A stretch of DNA of 64,000 nt from Bacteroidales bacterium (GTDB lineage Bacteria > Bacteroidota > Bacteroidia > Bacteroidales > Bacteroidaceae): assembly GCA_012729225.1 (NCBI GenBank), contig JAAYDO010000139.1, positions 1 to 64,000 of the forward strand. Reading direction: 5' to 3'. Numbering within the stretch: position 1 is the stretch's first letter; each line of letters starts with the position of its first letter. Positions 17,966-26,991 of the stretch are shown here, one piece after another. Under the pieces are notes generated by a model, which was not told the origin of the DNA, did not search any database, and was given only the letters and a program-made list of their open reading frames with translations. Position numbers and translations under genes: made by a program.

Positions 17966-18421
17966 TTATTTCAATTTAATATCTTTCAGTTTCTGTTCTT
18001 TGCCACAATAACGGCATTTGAGTGTTTGTGTGTCCATGCGATAGAAGACTGTCTTCATGGGTTCGTTGTTTGTGATGCACACAGGGTTGGCGCATTTCAC
18101 AATGTTGGTAAGCGTGTCGGGAAGCGTCACCTGTCTCTTCTCCACCACCTGATAGTCCTTGATGACAGTCAGTCGGATGTTGGGACATACCACGGCAAGT
18201 TTGTTGATTTCGGCCTCGGAAAAGAACTTTCCTGCAATTTTGATAAGTCCCTTGCGAGTCATGATCTGGCTGTCCAGATTGTTGGCAATCACCACTTCCT
18301 CTTTGAAGTTCTCCAGTTCAAGGAGCTGGGCAATCGTGAAGAGTTTGTCTGTTGGTATGTGGTCGATGACAGATCCGCTTTCCAGTGCTGCCACCATCAT
18401 GTGTTCTTTGTTCTGTTCCAT
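17966..18421 (-). CDS. pyrI: Aspartate carbamoyltransferase regulatory subunit
   Basis: A 151-residue regulatory chain that binds nucleotide effectors (CTP, ATP) and joins catalytic trimers into the ATCase holoenzyme. The C-terminal zinc site is intact: 'CANPVCITN' and 'LKCRYCGKEQK' supply the four cysteines. The N-terminal allosteric domain contains 'ESGSVIDHIPTDK', the nucleotide-binding segment. It follows pyrB by 47 nt, so both chains are made from one transcript, consistent with an allosterically regulated, class B-type enzyme. Confidence 0.96.
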   Translation of the reverse strand: MEQNKEHMMVAALESGSVIDHIPTDKLFTIAQLLELENFKEEVVIANNLDSQIMTRKGLIKIAGKFFSEAEINKLAVVCPNIRLTVIKDYQVVEKRQVTLPDTLTNIVKCANPVCITNNEPMKTVFYRMDTQTLKCRYCGKEQKLKDIKLK

Positions 18422-18468
18422 AAGAGTAATATGCTAAATGACAAGGTTGATGTTGCCCGTCACAACTT

Positions 18469-19416
18469 CTATTTGATGATTGTTCGGTCGTTCCTCACCT
18501 CGTCCAGTGTGATGCCCAACACGTCGCAGATAAGTGCTTCACGTGCATACAAGCCATTCTGTGCCTGCTCAAAATAGTAGGCGTGCTTGGAATCATCCAC
18601 ATCATATTCAATCTCGTTCACACGGGGCAGTGGGTGGAGAATCTTCATGTTTTCCTTGCACTTGCCCAACATGTTTGCCTTCAGCACATAGGCATCCTTC
18701 ACACGTTCATACTCCATCAGGTCGGTGAAACGCTCGCGCTGCACTCTTGTCATGTAGAGAATGTCGGCATCTGCTATTGTTTCTTCTGTGAAGTCCTGTT
18801 GCTCTATATATTTGATGCCATTTTGCTTGCAGTAGAGTTTATACTCTTCAGGCATCTCCAGTTCCTTGGGAGCAATGAAATGAAAAGTAGGGTTGTATGT
18901 TCTCATTGACATCAGCAAGGAGTGCACGGTTCTACCATATTTCAGGTCTCCCACCATATAAATGTTCAGGTTCTCAAGCGTGCCCTGAGTCTTGTAGATG
19001 GAATAGAGGTCGAGCATGGTCTGTGAAGGGTGGAGGTTTGAGCCATCACCTGCGTTGATGATTGGTATATTAGTCACCTCGCTGGCATAGAGTGCCGCTC
19101 CTTCCAGCTTGTGGCGCATCACAATCACATCGGCGTAACTGCTGACCATCTTGATGGTGTCTTTCAGAGTTTCACCCTTTGAAGAACTTGTTGCTTTAGG
19201 GTCGCTGAACCCAATCACCTTAGCACCCAGACGATTGGCGGCTGTCTCGAAAGAGAGGCGTGTGCGTGTTGATGGTTCGAAAAACAAAGTGGCAACCACT
19301 TTACCCTTCAGCAACTCACGGTTGGGATGGGTTTCGAATTCTCTCGCCATATCCAGCAGATACTGTATTTTGTCCTTCCTGTAGTCGGCAATCGAAACAA
19401 TGCTTCTATTTTCCAT
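18469..19416 (-). CDS. pyrB: Aspartate carbamoyltransferase catalytic subunit
   Basis: A 315-residue catalytic chain that condenses carbamoyl phosphate with aspartate, committing carbon to pyrimidines. The carbamoyl-phosphate loop '[13 protein letters not shown]' (STRT) is at about residue 50-62. The aspartate-binding side shows '[11 protein letters not shown]' and 'HPLPRVNEI'. The size is typical. It is the first gene of pyrBI and has a clear Bacteroidetes promoter directly upstream. No leader ORF or UTP-sensing attenuator is obvious in the short leader of about 35 nt. Confidence 0.97.
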   Translation of the reverse strand: MENRSIVSIADYRKDKIQYLLDMAREFETHPNRELLKGKVVATLFFEPSTRTRLSFETAANRLGAKVIGFSDPKATSSSKGETLKDTIKMVSSYADVIVMRHKLEGAALYASEVTNIPIINAGDGSNLHPSQTMLDLYSIYKTQGTLENLNIYMVGDLKYGRTVHSLLMSMRTYNPTFHFIAPKELEMPEEYKLYCKQNGIKYIEQQDFTEETIADADILYMTRVQRERFTDLMEYERVKDAYVLKANMLGKCKENMKILHPLPRVNEIEYDVDDSKHAYYFEQAQNGLYAREALICDVLGITLDEVRNDRTIIK

Positions 19417-19456
19417 AATCGTATGCGTGATTATTGTTGTCTGTCTAAAAATCGTA

Positions 19457-19487
19457 CAAAGTTAGTATAAATTGACCACACTTCAAA
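19457..19487 (-). promoter_or_regulatory. Promoter of pyrBI
   Basis: On the minus strand TTTG (19487-19484), a 19-nt spacer, and TAACTTTG (19464-19457) match the Bacteroidetes -33/-7 consensus exactly. Transcription would begin near 19450, about 35 nt before the pyrB ATG. Confidence 0.8.
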
Positions 19488-20114
19488 AGGAAAAGAAAAA
19501 AAAATGGTTTTTAACGTGCGTTCGGTGAATACAGACACGATAAAAAGAGTTTTTTCATTTTCTGATGGAGAAGAAGAGGGGCAGGCTGTGACTCATGTCA
19601 TCCTCCTCGTGTAGTAAGTGTTTTTTTCTTCACGTAGAAAACATCTCGCTTCGGAATAGGAGGTGTCAAAATAGGAGAGGTTATCTCCATTCGGAGATTG
19701 TATATCAGTATGATGGTTTTTGAGGTTCCTTGTCTATTGTGATTGTTGTTTCATCATTAGGGTAGATATTGTTGCGAGGAAACTCTTTCAGGAAGGTTGA
19801 TGAAATGATTCTGGAAGGATGAAGATTGATTTATATCTACTTGATATATAAAGGATTATTTTCGTTCTTGGAACGGAATGCTTGTGAGAGAAAAAAGGAA
19901 TACTTGTTCGTCGGTCATTGAAGCATTGTTCGTTGGTCATTGAAGCATTGTTCATTTGCCATTGAAATATTGTTCGTTTGCCGTTGAAACATTGTTCGTT
20001 TGCCGTTGAGGTACACTTCGGTCATTCAATGCACAAAATTTCAGTAGAAATCCTGTGGTTTTGCCTTTGTCCGCACAGATCGTATTTAATCACCCCACAG
20101 GAGGGATGGCAGGC
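19488..20114. other. Long intergenic region with repeat array B
   Basis: About 630 bases separate the pyrB promoter from the stop codon of the 169-aa lipoprotein gene. Apart from the 22-bp array and its related flanks, no ORF is supported. Confidence 0.7.
19876..20019 (+). repeat. 22-bp-period GAA-N6-TTC array, copy B
   Basis: Six cores start at 19898, 19920, 19942, 19964, 19986 and 20008, exactly 22 bp apart: GAATACTTGTTC, GAAGCATTGTTC twice, GAAATATTGTTC, GAAACATTGTTC and GAGGTACACTTC. A leading degenerate unit GAATGCTTGTGA sits in phase at 19876. The bases after the last unit (CTTCGGTCAT) match those after copy C. Confidence 0.88.
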
Positions 20115-20624
20115 TTACTCTTCTTCGTGATTTTGGGGCGCAATGAAATTGGGGTTGGGGTGAATGCTCTCAAAGATTCGTTCAAAGACTTTCTTTCCTT
20201 TCTCTTTTGATTTGGAGTTTGATGTCACCTGAATGCCACAAAGATACCCGTTCATACATTTTGAACCGTCAATCACATAGGTATTGTCCGCTTTTCTCCA
20301 ATTGAGCACATAGAGGCTGTCTGTCTTCACGATTGCCTCTTTGTCATAGATGTTCTTCTCATGCTTCTGGTAGAGGTAGTCGTAGAATTCGTTGAACTGA
20401 TAGTCCCGAATGAGGGAGAGTTCGCCGATGTCGCATGAGATGACAATGCTTCTATCTGCATTGTAGAATTTGATGAGCACAGGACTTGACTCGCCCATGT
20501 TCCAGTCGGTGGGAATTTCCACGAGATAGGGAAGTCGCCCGTTCTCGTAGGTCTTGTATTTCTCACATGATGAGAATGTGAGGAGGACAAACAAGGCTGT
20601 GATGAAGATGTGAATATTTTTCAT
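20115..20624 (-). CDS. Hypothetical lipoprotein, 169 aa
   Basis: A small predicted lipoprotein: MKNIHIFITALFVLLTFSSCEKY has the lipobox FSSC. The mature part opens with 'RLPYLVEIPTDWNM', faintly recalling the GldD gliding lipoprotein, but the similarity is too weak to assign. It starts 10 nt after the NhaC stop and therefore is probably the last gene of the AraC-uxaA-nhaC operon. Function unknown. Confidence 0.75.
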   Translation of the reverse strand: MKNIHIFITALFVLLTFSSCEKYKTYENGRLPYLVEIPTDWNMGESSPVLIKFYNADRSIVISCDIGELSLIRDYQFNEFYDYLYQKHEKNIYDKEAIVKTDSLYVLNWRKADNTYVIDGSKCMNGYLCGIQVTSNSKSKEKGKKVFERIFESIHPNPNFIAPQNHEEE

Positions 20625-20634
20625 TTGCTTGGCA

Positions 20635-21906
20635 CTACAGAGAGTTCTGGGTTTTCAGGTGTGGGTATCGGAATAGAATGGCAAACAGCAGTGCTATACC
20701 GATAAGAAGGGGATAGTAGAGGTATGGAAGGATGTGGATGGGGTTCACTCCCGATAGCCCTGCTGCGATAAGCACTTGTGCGCCATAGGGTAAGAGACCT
20801 TGGGCAAAGCAGGAGGCTGTGCCGAGGATGGACGCTGATTTCCTCGGGTCTATATGGAAGCGTTGTGCAATGTCTTTGGCTATAGGTCCTGTGGTGATGA
20901 TGGCAATGGTGTTGTTGGCAGTGCATACATTGACAAGGCAAGTGAGTGCAGCGATGCTGGCTTCTCCTCCTCTTGCACCGTGGATGTTTCGTGTCAAAGC
21001 CTTGATGATGAGGTCGATGCCTCCGTTATGGCGAATGACTTCAAGCATTCCGCCTGCCAGTATGGTGACAATAATCAGTTCAGACATGCCCATCATTCCC
21101 TCGTTCAGTGCGGCAAACCAGCCAAACACGTCGTAGATTCCCAGTGAGAGTCCTATGATGCCAGTAAGTGCAATGCCTATGCCCAGCACAAGCAACACGT
21201 TTATTCTGCAGATGGCCAAGAGGATGACACTCATGTAGGGAAGAATCAGCCAGAAGTTTGTTGCTCCGATTTCGGCAGGTGCTGACACATTCTTCCCTAA
21301 AAAGAAGTAGATGACAAGCATGATGAGGGCAACGGGAGCAATAATCCGAATGTTGGTCTTGAATTTGTCGCTCATGTTGCATCCTTGTGTTTGGGTAGCC
21401 ACAATCGTTGTGTCGCTGATGAATGACAAGTTGTCGCCAAAATATGTGCCACCCACTACCAGCCCAATCATCAGTGGAGTGTTGATGTCGGACTGGTGTG
21501 CAATGCCTACGGCTAAGGGGGTGAGTGCGGCAATGGTTCCGCTACTTGTTCCTATGCTAAGAGAAATGAAGCATGATGCCAGAAATATGCCAGGCAGGAT
21601 GGCTTCTTCGGGCAGGATGCTAAGTGTGAAATTGACAGTGGCATCCACTGCTCCTAATGTTTTTGCAGATGTGGCAAAAGCTCCTGCGAGGATGAAGATG
21701 GCAAGCATCAGCACGATTGTGGAGTTTCCTGCCCCTTTGGCAAACACTTTGATTCGCTCGTTCATTGTTCCTTTGATGGTCAGCAGTGCATAGACGGAAC
21801 TGACCAGAAATGCCACAGCGATGGGCACTTTATAGAAGTCTTGCGCAATGATGCTGGTGGCAAGGTACAGAATGAGAAAAACAATGAGTGGTGAGAGTGC
21901 TTTCAT
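20635..21906 (-). CDS. NhaC-family Na+/H+ antiporter-type transporter
   Basis: A 423-residue inner-membrane protein with roughly eleven hydrophobic segments, of the NhaC/ion-transporter superfamily. Conserved elements include 'SISIGTSSGTIAALTPLAVGIA' and 'GGTYFGDNLSFISDTTIVATQTQGC', the latter being the family's re-entrant region. Annotated relatives exchange sodium or organic anions for protons (NhaC, MleN malate-lactate exchangers). Its position directly after uxaA, overlapping by 4 nt, suggests import of a sugar acid or coupled organic anion, which is inference. Confidence 0.85.
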   Translation of the reverse strand: MKALSPLIVFLILYLATSIIAQDFYKVPIAVAFLVSSVYALLTIKGTMNERIKVFAKGAGNSTIVLMLAIFILAGAFATSAKTLGAVDATVNFTLSILPEEAILPGIFLASCFISLSIGTSSGTIAALTPLAVGIAHQSDINTPLMIGLVVGGTYFGDNLSFISDTTIVATQTQGCNMSDKFKTNIRIIAPVALIMLVIYFFLGKNVSAPAEIGATNFWLILPYMSVILLAICRINVLLVLGIGIALTGIIGLSLGIYDVFGWFAALNEGMMGMSELIIVTILAGGMLEVIRHNGGIDLIIKALTRNIHGARGGEASIAALTCLVNVCTANNTIAIITTGPIAKDIAQRFHIDPRKSASILGTASCFAQGLLPYGAQVLIAAGLSGVNPIHILPYLYYPLLIGIALLFAILFRYPHLKTQNSL

Positions 21907-23429
21907 AATGTTACTCCTGTCTTGAAGATGGCGATTTCTTGATAGTCCTTCTTCTCATTCCATGTTAGTTCTCCACTGGCTATCTCCACGACTTTCTGCG
22001 TGAAACGCTTGAAGGCGTCTTCCATCTTTTCACCTTCCACGATGGTGCCTGCGTTAAAGTCTATCCATGTGGGCTTTTGGTGGAAAAGGGTGGAGTTGGT
22101 GCTGACCTTCATGGTGGGCACAAAAGTGCCAAAAGGTGTGCCTCGTCCAGTGGTGAAGAGCACGATGTGGCATCCTGATGCCGCCAGGGCTGTTGATGCC
22201 ACAAGGTCATTTCCTGGAGCGGAGAGAAGGTTGAGTCCCTTCACGGAAAGTCTTTCTCCATATTGTAATACGCCTGTCACGGCACTCTTGCCACATTTTT
22301 GTGTGCATCCCAGGGCTTTCTCTTCAAGGGTGGAGATGCCTCCAGCCTTGTTGCCAGGAGAGGGGTTTTCCCCTACAGGCTCGCCGTGTGAGAGGAAGTA
22401 TTGCTTGAAGTCATTGACAAGGCTGACGGTCTGGTCGAAGAGTTTTGCCGTTTCGCATCTGTTCATGAGAATGGTTTCTGCACCAAACATCTCGGGTACT
22501 TCTGTAAGGACAGTAGTGCCTCCTTGGCTCACAATGAAGTCGCTGAAGACACCCAAGAGTGGATTGGCGGTGATGCCAGAAAATCCATCAGAGCCTCCAC
22601 ACTTCAATCCGACGCGCAGTTCGTTGAGTGGAATCTCTTCTCTTCGATCCTTTGAAGCAATGGCGTAGAGATTGCGGAGAATCTTCATGCCTTCTTCCAC
22701 TTCGTCGCCTTCTACCTTTTGGGTAACCATCATGCGGATGCGCTCCTTGTCATATGTCCCTAGCAGTTCCTCGAATTGGTCTGGCTGATTGTTTTCACAA
22801 CCCAAACCAACCACAAGTACAGCACCTGCGTTGGGGTGGAGCACCAGATTTTTCAGCACCTTTCGGGTGTTTTCATGGTCTTCTGATAGTTGAGAACATC
22901 CATAGTTGTGTGGGAATGCTACCGCACGAAGCTTGGGTACTCCGTTTTGGGAAAGTTGGTCTATCTCCTTGTTCAGAGCCGACGCAAGTTGATTGACCAC
23001 GCCATTCACGCATCCTACAGTGGGCACAATCCATATTTCGTTGCGGATGCCCACGTCTCCATTCTTTCGTCGATAGCCTTGAAAGGTTATTCGCTCCTTG
23101 GGAAACCACTTCTCGTAGGTGGAATTGGTGAGTTCTTCCTTTCCTACAGGCTGGTATTCATAATGGAGCAATCCTGAGAGATTTGTCTTGATGTGTTCGT
23201 GACAAATATAGTCTCCTTGCTTGTGGTCTTCTGTCAGATGACCTATGGGATAGCCATATTTGATGATGTTATCTCCCTGTTTGAGATGGGTGAGCAGAAT
23301 CTTATGACCTGCTGGCACATCATTGTTGAGGGTAATGACCTGTCCGTCTATAGATATTTTTTCACCGGCTCTGAGTGGCTCGATGGCTACTGCCACATTG
23401 TCGGCAGGGTTGATTCTGATAGTTTTCAT
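21903..23429 (-). CDS. UxaA-family altronate dehydratase
   Basis: A 508-residue hydrolyase. The N-terminal 90 residues form the SAF domain ('NPADNVAVAIEPLRAGEKIS'); the rest is the UxaA catalytic part with 'PTVGCVNGVVNQLA', 'FPHNYGCSQL', 'KCGGSDGFSGITANP' and 'TTGRGTPFG'. UxaA converts D-altronate to 2-keto-3-deoxygluconate in hexuronate breakdown. No uxaB, uxaC, kdgK or kdgA lies nearby, so a related sugar-acid substrate is possible. The gene overlaps both the AraC regulator and the NhaC transporter gene by 4 nt, forming a tight operon. Confidence 0.88.
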   Translation of the reverse strand: MKTIRINPADNVAVAIEPLRAGEKISIDGQVITLNNDVPAGHKILLTHLKQGDNIIKYGYPIGHLTEDHKQGDYICHEHIKTNLSGLLHYEYQPVGKEELTNSTYEKWFPKERITFQGYRRKNGDVGIRNEIWIVPTVGCVNGVVNQLASALNKEIDQLSQNGVPKLRAVAFPHNYGCSQLSEDHENTRKVLKNLVLHPNAGAVLVVGLGCENNQPDQFEELLGTYDKERIRMMVTQKVEGDEVEEGMKILRNLYAIASKDRREEIPLNELRVGLKCGGSDGFSGITANPLLGVFSDFIVSQGGTTVLTEVPEMFGAETILMNRCETAKLFDQTVSLVNDFKQYFLSHGEPVGENPSPGNKAGGISTLEEKALGCTQKCGKSAVTGVLQYGERLSVKGLNLLSAPGNDLVASTALAASGCHIVLFTTGRGTPFGTFVPTMKVSTNSTLFHQKPTWIDFNAGTIVEGEKMEDAFKRFTQKVVEIASGELTWNEKKDYQEIAIFKTGVTL

Positions 23430-24346
23430 AGAGTTTTGTATTCTTTTGGGGTGTAACCCGTATGCTGCTTGAAGTATTTTGCAAAGAAACTTTGATTGGC
23501 AAAGTTGAGTTTGTTGCTCACCTCTTTGATGGAGATGCCTTTGGTTCTCAAGAGGCTCTTTGCCTCAAGAATGACATACTGGTTGATCCAGTCTGTTGCA
23601 TAATTCCCGCTGACTTCATGTATGATGCTTGACAGGTATTTGGGAGAAACAAACAGTTGGTCGGCATAGAAGCCGATGTTGCGATTTGTCATGTAGTGAG
23701 CTCTCACCAGTCTCATGAAGCTGATGTACAACTCTTCTTTTCTGCTGGGGGGCTTCTGATCCTGTATTTGTTTGGTTTCAAGTCTAAATATCTGAAAGGC
23801 GTTGCATTGAAGAATGTGTAGATAGCTCTTTGCCACTTCCTCTTTGTATAGATAGTGTGGGGTTAGGAGTTTGCGTTTGAGCGATTGGTAGATGGATAGG
23901 CTTTCTTGCAATTCCTCTTCGGAAAGTTGATAGACAGGCATTTCTCTCAATGCTCTTCCAAAGTCGATGCCCAGTTTTACATCGCCTGAATAGTTGAGGA
24001 AGTCGGGTGAGACAGCCATAAATAGACATGTTGTTCCTTGCTTCAAGTGTTTCATCTGGAAGAAACTGCCAGGAACTACAATGGCGCTCGCTCCGTCAGT
24101 GAGAGTGTGTTGTCGCAGGTCGATGCTCATATCTATCTGTCCTTTCACGCAGATGAAAATGACTGCCATGTTCAACTGTACGGGAAAGTTAGGGCGGTTC
24201 TTCTCTTCTGAGTCGAAAGATTCTCCATTGAGATTGTCTGCTAATACCAGCTTGTTGGGTATTTGGGCAAAGCGCTCGTCGGTTGGAAAATGAGAGAGAT
24301 CTACCTTTATTGTTTCTGCCTGATGCCTGTTGGATGTATTGACCAT
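23426..24346 (-). CDS. AraC-family transcriptional regulator
   Basis: A 306-residue regulator with an N-terminal cupin-like effector domain (about residues 40-180) and a C-terminal double helix-turn-helix ('ISIKEVSNKLNFANQSFFAKYFKQ'), the canonical AraC/XylS ending with 'GYTPKEYK'. As first gene of the operon with uxaA and nhaC it probably controls them, responding to a sugar acid; the ligand is unknown. Confidence 0.9.
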   Translation of the reverse strand: MVNTSNRHQAETIKVDLSHFPTDERFAQIPNKLVLADNLNGESFDSEEKNRPNFPVQLNMAVIFICVKGQIDMSIDLRQHTLTDGASAIVVPGSFFQMKHLKQGTTCLFMAVSPDFLNYSGDVKLGIDFGRALREMPVYQLSEEELQESLSIYQSLKRKLLTPHYLYKEEVAKSYLHILQCNAFQIFRLETKQIQDQKPPSRKEELYISFMRLVRAHYMTNRNIGFYADQLFVSPKYLSSIIHEVSGNYATDWINQYVILEAKSLLRTKGISIKEVSNKLNFANQSFFAKYFKQHTGYTPKEYKTL

Positions 24347-24426
24347 GATTGTATAGGTTTGATTGAAGAAGGTTTTATTGCTTCTTGTAAAACCGTTGTT
24401 GTCCTAATGGATGGCAAATTTATATA

Positions 24427-24482
24427 AAAAACATCATAAAACGGGAGAAAAGTATGTCTTTCTCCCGTTTTATGATGTTTTT
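24427..24482. terminator. Perfect 24-bp hairpin, bidirectional terminator
   Basis: AAAAACATCATAAAACGGGA... and its exact 24-base inverse flank an 8-base loop; the arms end in A5 and T5. It lies between the AraC gene start and the end of the 163-aa secreted protein gene, and can terminate that gene. Confidence 0.92.
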
Positions 24483-24505
24483 ATGTGTGTAAGTTCTACT
24501 AAATG

Positions 24506-24997
24506 CTATTTCAGGGCTGCTTTTGCCAATGTGGTAGCCTGATCATAAGCTTTCTCCCAGTCGGTGTCAAGGCTGAATGGGGTCAGTGTTTTGTGATCAT
24601 TCACGTATGCATTGGCTCTTTCCTTGTCTGTGTCCTTGAAGAGTGGATTGAACTTGCTTGCATCGGTGTAGATTTTGATAATCTCGGTGCGCTTGGCAGA
24701 TGAAATCAAACGAGCCTTCTCAAGATTTACCTGAAAGTCTGTAACGAAAGAAGCGAGATTGACAGCCTGGCTATCAAAGAAATATGTGTCTTTCTTCAAA
24801 CCACGCTTTTGTACCATCATGCCAATGTAGTTGAGGGCTGTCACCTTGAATTGGTTGATCTGTATTTCCTCATCAGAAGATTTAGGATTGTTTACAACCT
24901 TTGTTGCGTTTTCACGCACAGTGTTGAAAAGGCTCTGAGCCTGAACGCCTGTCACTGAAAGTAGCAGTGCAAGCAATGGAAGAATAAATTTTTTCAT
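24506..24997 (-). CDS. Hypothetical secreted protein, 163 aa
   Basis: The start at 24997 gives MKKFILPLLALLLSVTGVQAQ, a classical Sec signal with AQA-type cleavage, so the 8 extra ORF residues upstream are dropped. The mature protein of about 140 residues is mostly helical and has no recognised family or motif. A minus-strand -7 box (TAACTTTG in + strand form CAAAGTTA) is at 25045-25052. It is monocistronic, with a perfect terminator immediately downstream. Confidence 0.75.
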   Translation of the reverse strand: MKKFILPLLALLLSVTGVQAQSLFNTVRENATKVVNNPKSSDEEIQINQFKVTALNYIGMMVQKRGLKKDTYFFDSQAVNLASFVTDFQVNLEKARLISSAKRTEIIKIYTDASKFNPLFKDTDKERANAYVNDHKTLTPFSLDTDWEKAYDQATTLAKAALK

Positions 24998-25122
24998 ATG
25001 TCTTCTTTTATACTTTATCAATTATACTTTATCAATATAATGTTGCAAAGTTACTCTTTTATTATATAAGTATATGAAATATATGGGGGTAAACGCTAAT
25101 TTATTAATGTAGTTTAACATTG

Positions 25123-26145
25123 TTACCTTGCAAACTCGCTGATTTCGTAATTATTGGCAACAGCCAGTCTAGCACAGTTCTGAAGGAGTGTTCTGTTTGA
25201 GTTGTTCACAGGTCCTTTGTCTGTATTCTTTCCATATACAGTGTTGTCATCTCGTAGGTTGCGATTTAGACAAGGTGCAATCAGGCTCTCGAAGAATGTG
25301 CATGCCAATAGGTAGCGTCCCGAGTGGAGATTGATGTGAGTGCCATCTCGTGTAAGTTCATTGTCCACATTCAATGCGCTGATCTGTCGTGCATTCTGTA
25401 CCGCAGTTCCACAAGGGATTATAATATCGATACCTGTTTGCTCCTTCATCTGTTTGACTGAAGCACAGATGCTTTTCCACATTTCGACAGGTGTTTTGTA
25501 TTTGGCAATGTTCTTGTTGTTGGAGGCATAAGCCCAAGTTTCGTTGAAGGCAAAAGTAGTGCGGGCTGCTCGCTTGTTGATGTGATATGCCTGAATTAGT
25601 TTTGACAAATAGGGCTCATAGGTACTATAGTCTCCCGACTCGAGCGAGTATTGCTGGAAGACAACAATATCATAGGGAAAGCGTGCCATCACATCGCTGA
25701 TGCTGGTGGACTTCTCCAGTTGTTGCTCTCCTTGGCTGTTGTAGCGGTAAAGCTCATATACCTTTTCCGTACTTTTGTAGAACTCGTAATGCTGCTTCAT
25801 GGAACATCCTCCTTTATAAAGCACATACACGTTTACATTGGTGATTCCTAAAGAATTGAGGATTGAGGGCAGAGCGGCACTGGTGTCTATAGAGAAGGAA
25901 TTGCCAATGAAGAGTATGTCAAGTTTGTCGGGCATGTAAGGCAATGGTGGATTGCACATATACCCAGTGGTTACGACATTGGTTGCAGCCGCCTTTTGTG
26001 CTTGCTGCTGTTTGGCGGTCTTCTCGTTGAAAGCAGCCTTGTCAGTCTTCTGTACTGTCACTCTCTTGACGGTTGTTGTCGTCTTCTGGGCATATCCCTG
26101 CATACAACAGAGAAGGAGTGAGAGAATCAATAGGAATCCTTTCAT
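25123..26145 (-). CDS. DUF4886 (SGNH-hydrolase-like) secreted protein
   Basis: A 340-residue exported protein with a Sec signal (MKGFLLILSLLLCCMQGYAQ). The DUF4886 domain belongs to the SGNH/GDSL hydrolase fold: block I is 'ILFIGNSFSID' and the catalytic Asp-His pair probably lies in 'TRDGTHINLHSGRYL'. Such proteins are esterases acting on acylated carbohydrates; the substrate is unknown. The gene begins 20 nt after the trpA stop, so it may be the last gene of the trp transcript, although functionally unrelated. Confidence 0.85.
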   Translation of the reverse strand: MKGFLLILSLLLCCMQGYAQKTTTTVKRVTVQKTDKAAFNEKTAKQQQAQKAAATNVVTTGYMCNPPLPYMPDKLDILFIGNSFSIDTSAALPSILNSLGITNVNVYVLYKGGCSMKQHYEFYKSTEKVYELYRYNSQGEQQLEKSTSISDVMARFPYDIVVFQQYSLESGDYSTYEPYLSKLIQAYHINKRAARTTFAFNETWAYASNNKNIAKYKTPVEMWKSICASVKQMKEQTGIDIIIPCGTAVQNARQISALNVDNELTRDGTHINLHSGRYLLACTFFESLIAPCLNRNLRDDNTVYGKNTDKGPVNNSNRTLLQNCARLAVANNYEISEFAR

Positions 26146-26165
26146 TTTTTTTATTGCAAATGTTG

Positions 26166-26972
26166 TTACTTCTTCAGAGCCTCATAGAGCAGGTCCATGG
26201 CTGTTGCGGCATCTTGGGTTTCCTCATAGAGATTCACAAACTTACTTCCGATGATGGTGCCAGCGGCATTCTTTCTTGCTGATTCCAGAGTCTGTTTGTT
26301 GCTGATGCCGAAGCCAATCATGCGTGGATGCTTCAGGTTCATCTGATTGATACGAGAGAAATATTCTTGTTGAGTGTCATTGAATTTTTCTTTAGATCCC
26401 GTAGTCGAAGCTGTGCTGACCATATAAATAAAGCCATCGGTGTTTTCATCAATGAAGCGGATACGCTCATCGCTTGTCTCGGGTGTGATGAGCATGATGA
26501 TCTTGATGTCGTATTTGTCTGCCACAGGTTTGAACTCTTCCAGATATTCTTTGAAGGGAAGGTCTGGGATGATAACACCGTCTATTCCCACCTCTGTGCA
26601 TCTCTTGCAAAAGTTTTCAAAACCAAACTGGAGGATGGGGTTGAGATAGCCCATGAGGATTAGGGGTATATCAACAGCAGACATCGTGTCTCCGTTTTCG
26701 TCAGTCTGTGGTTCTCTGATGCCTTCCAACTGAGAAAAGAGTTTCTTCAGCGACATGCCATTGCGAAGAGCCTTGGTTGCTGCGTCTTGGATTACAGGAC
26801 CATCTGCCATTGGATCAGAGAAAGGAATGCCTACCTCAATCATGTTCACGCCTTTCTCTTCAAGAGTTCTGATTGTGGATGCTGTGCCTTCCAGTGTAGG
26901 ATGGCCAGCGCAGAAATAAATGGAAAAAATATTGTTGCTCTTTGAAGCAAAAAGTTGATTAATTCTATTCAT
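26166..26972 (-). CDS. trpA: Tryptophan synthase alpha chain
   Basis: A 268-residue TIM barrel that cleaves indole-3-glycerol phosphate to indole and glyceraldehyde 3-phosphate, passing indole to TrpB. Catalytic Glu is in 'NMIEVGIPFSDPMADGP' and catalytic Asp in 'GVIIPDLPFKE'; the phosphate loop is 'GFGISNKQ'. Last trp gene of the operon, 20 nt after trpF. Confidence 0.97.
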   Translation of the reverse strand: MNRINQLFASKSNNIFSIYFCAGHPTLEGTASTIRTLEEKGVNMIEVGIPFSDPMADGPVIQDAATKALRNGMSLKKLFSQLEGIREPQTDENGDTMSAVDIPLILMGYLNPILQFGFENFCKRCTEVGIDGVIIPDLPFKEYLEEFKPVADKYDIKIIMLITPETSDERIRFIDENTDGFIYMVSTASTTGSKEKFNDTQQEYFSRINQMNLKHPRMIGFGISNKQTLESARKNAAGTIIGSKFVNLYEETQDAATAMDLLYEALKK

Positions 26973-26991
26973 GAGTTTGTTTTTGTGTTTT

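Noticed and set aside
19898-20019. 22-bp arrays as CRISPR
   Set aside because: There are no unique spacers; the whole 22-bp unit repeats without separate repeat and spacer parts, and no cas genes are present.
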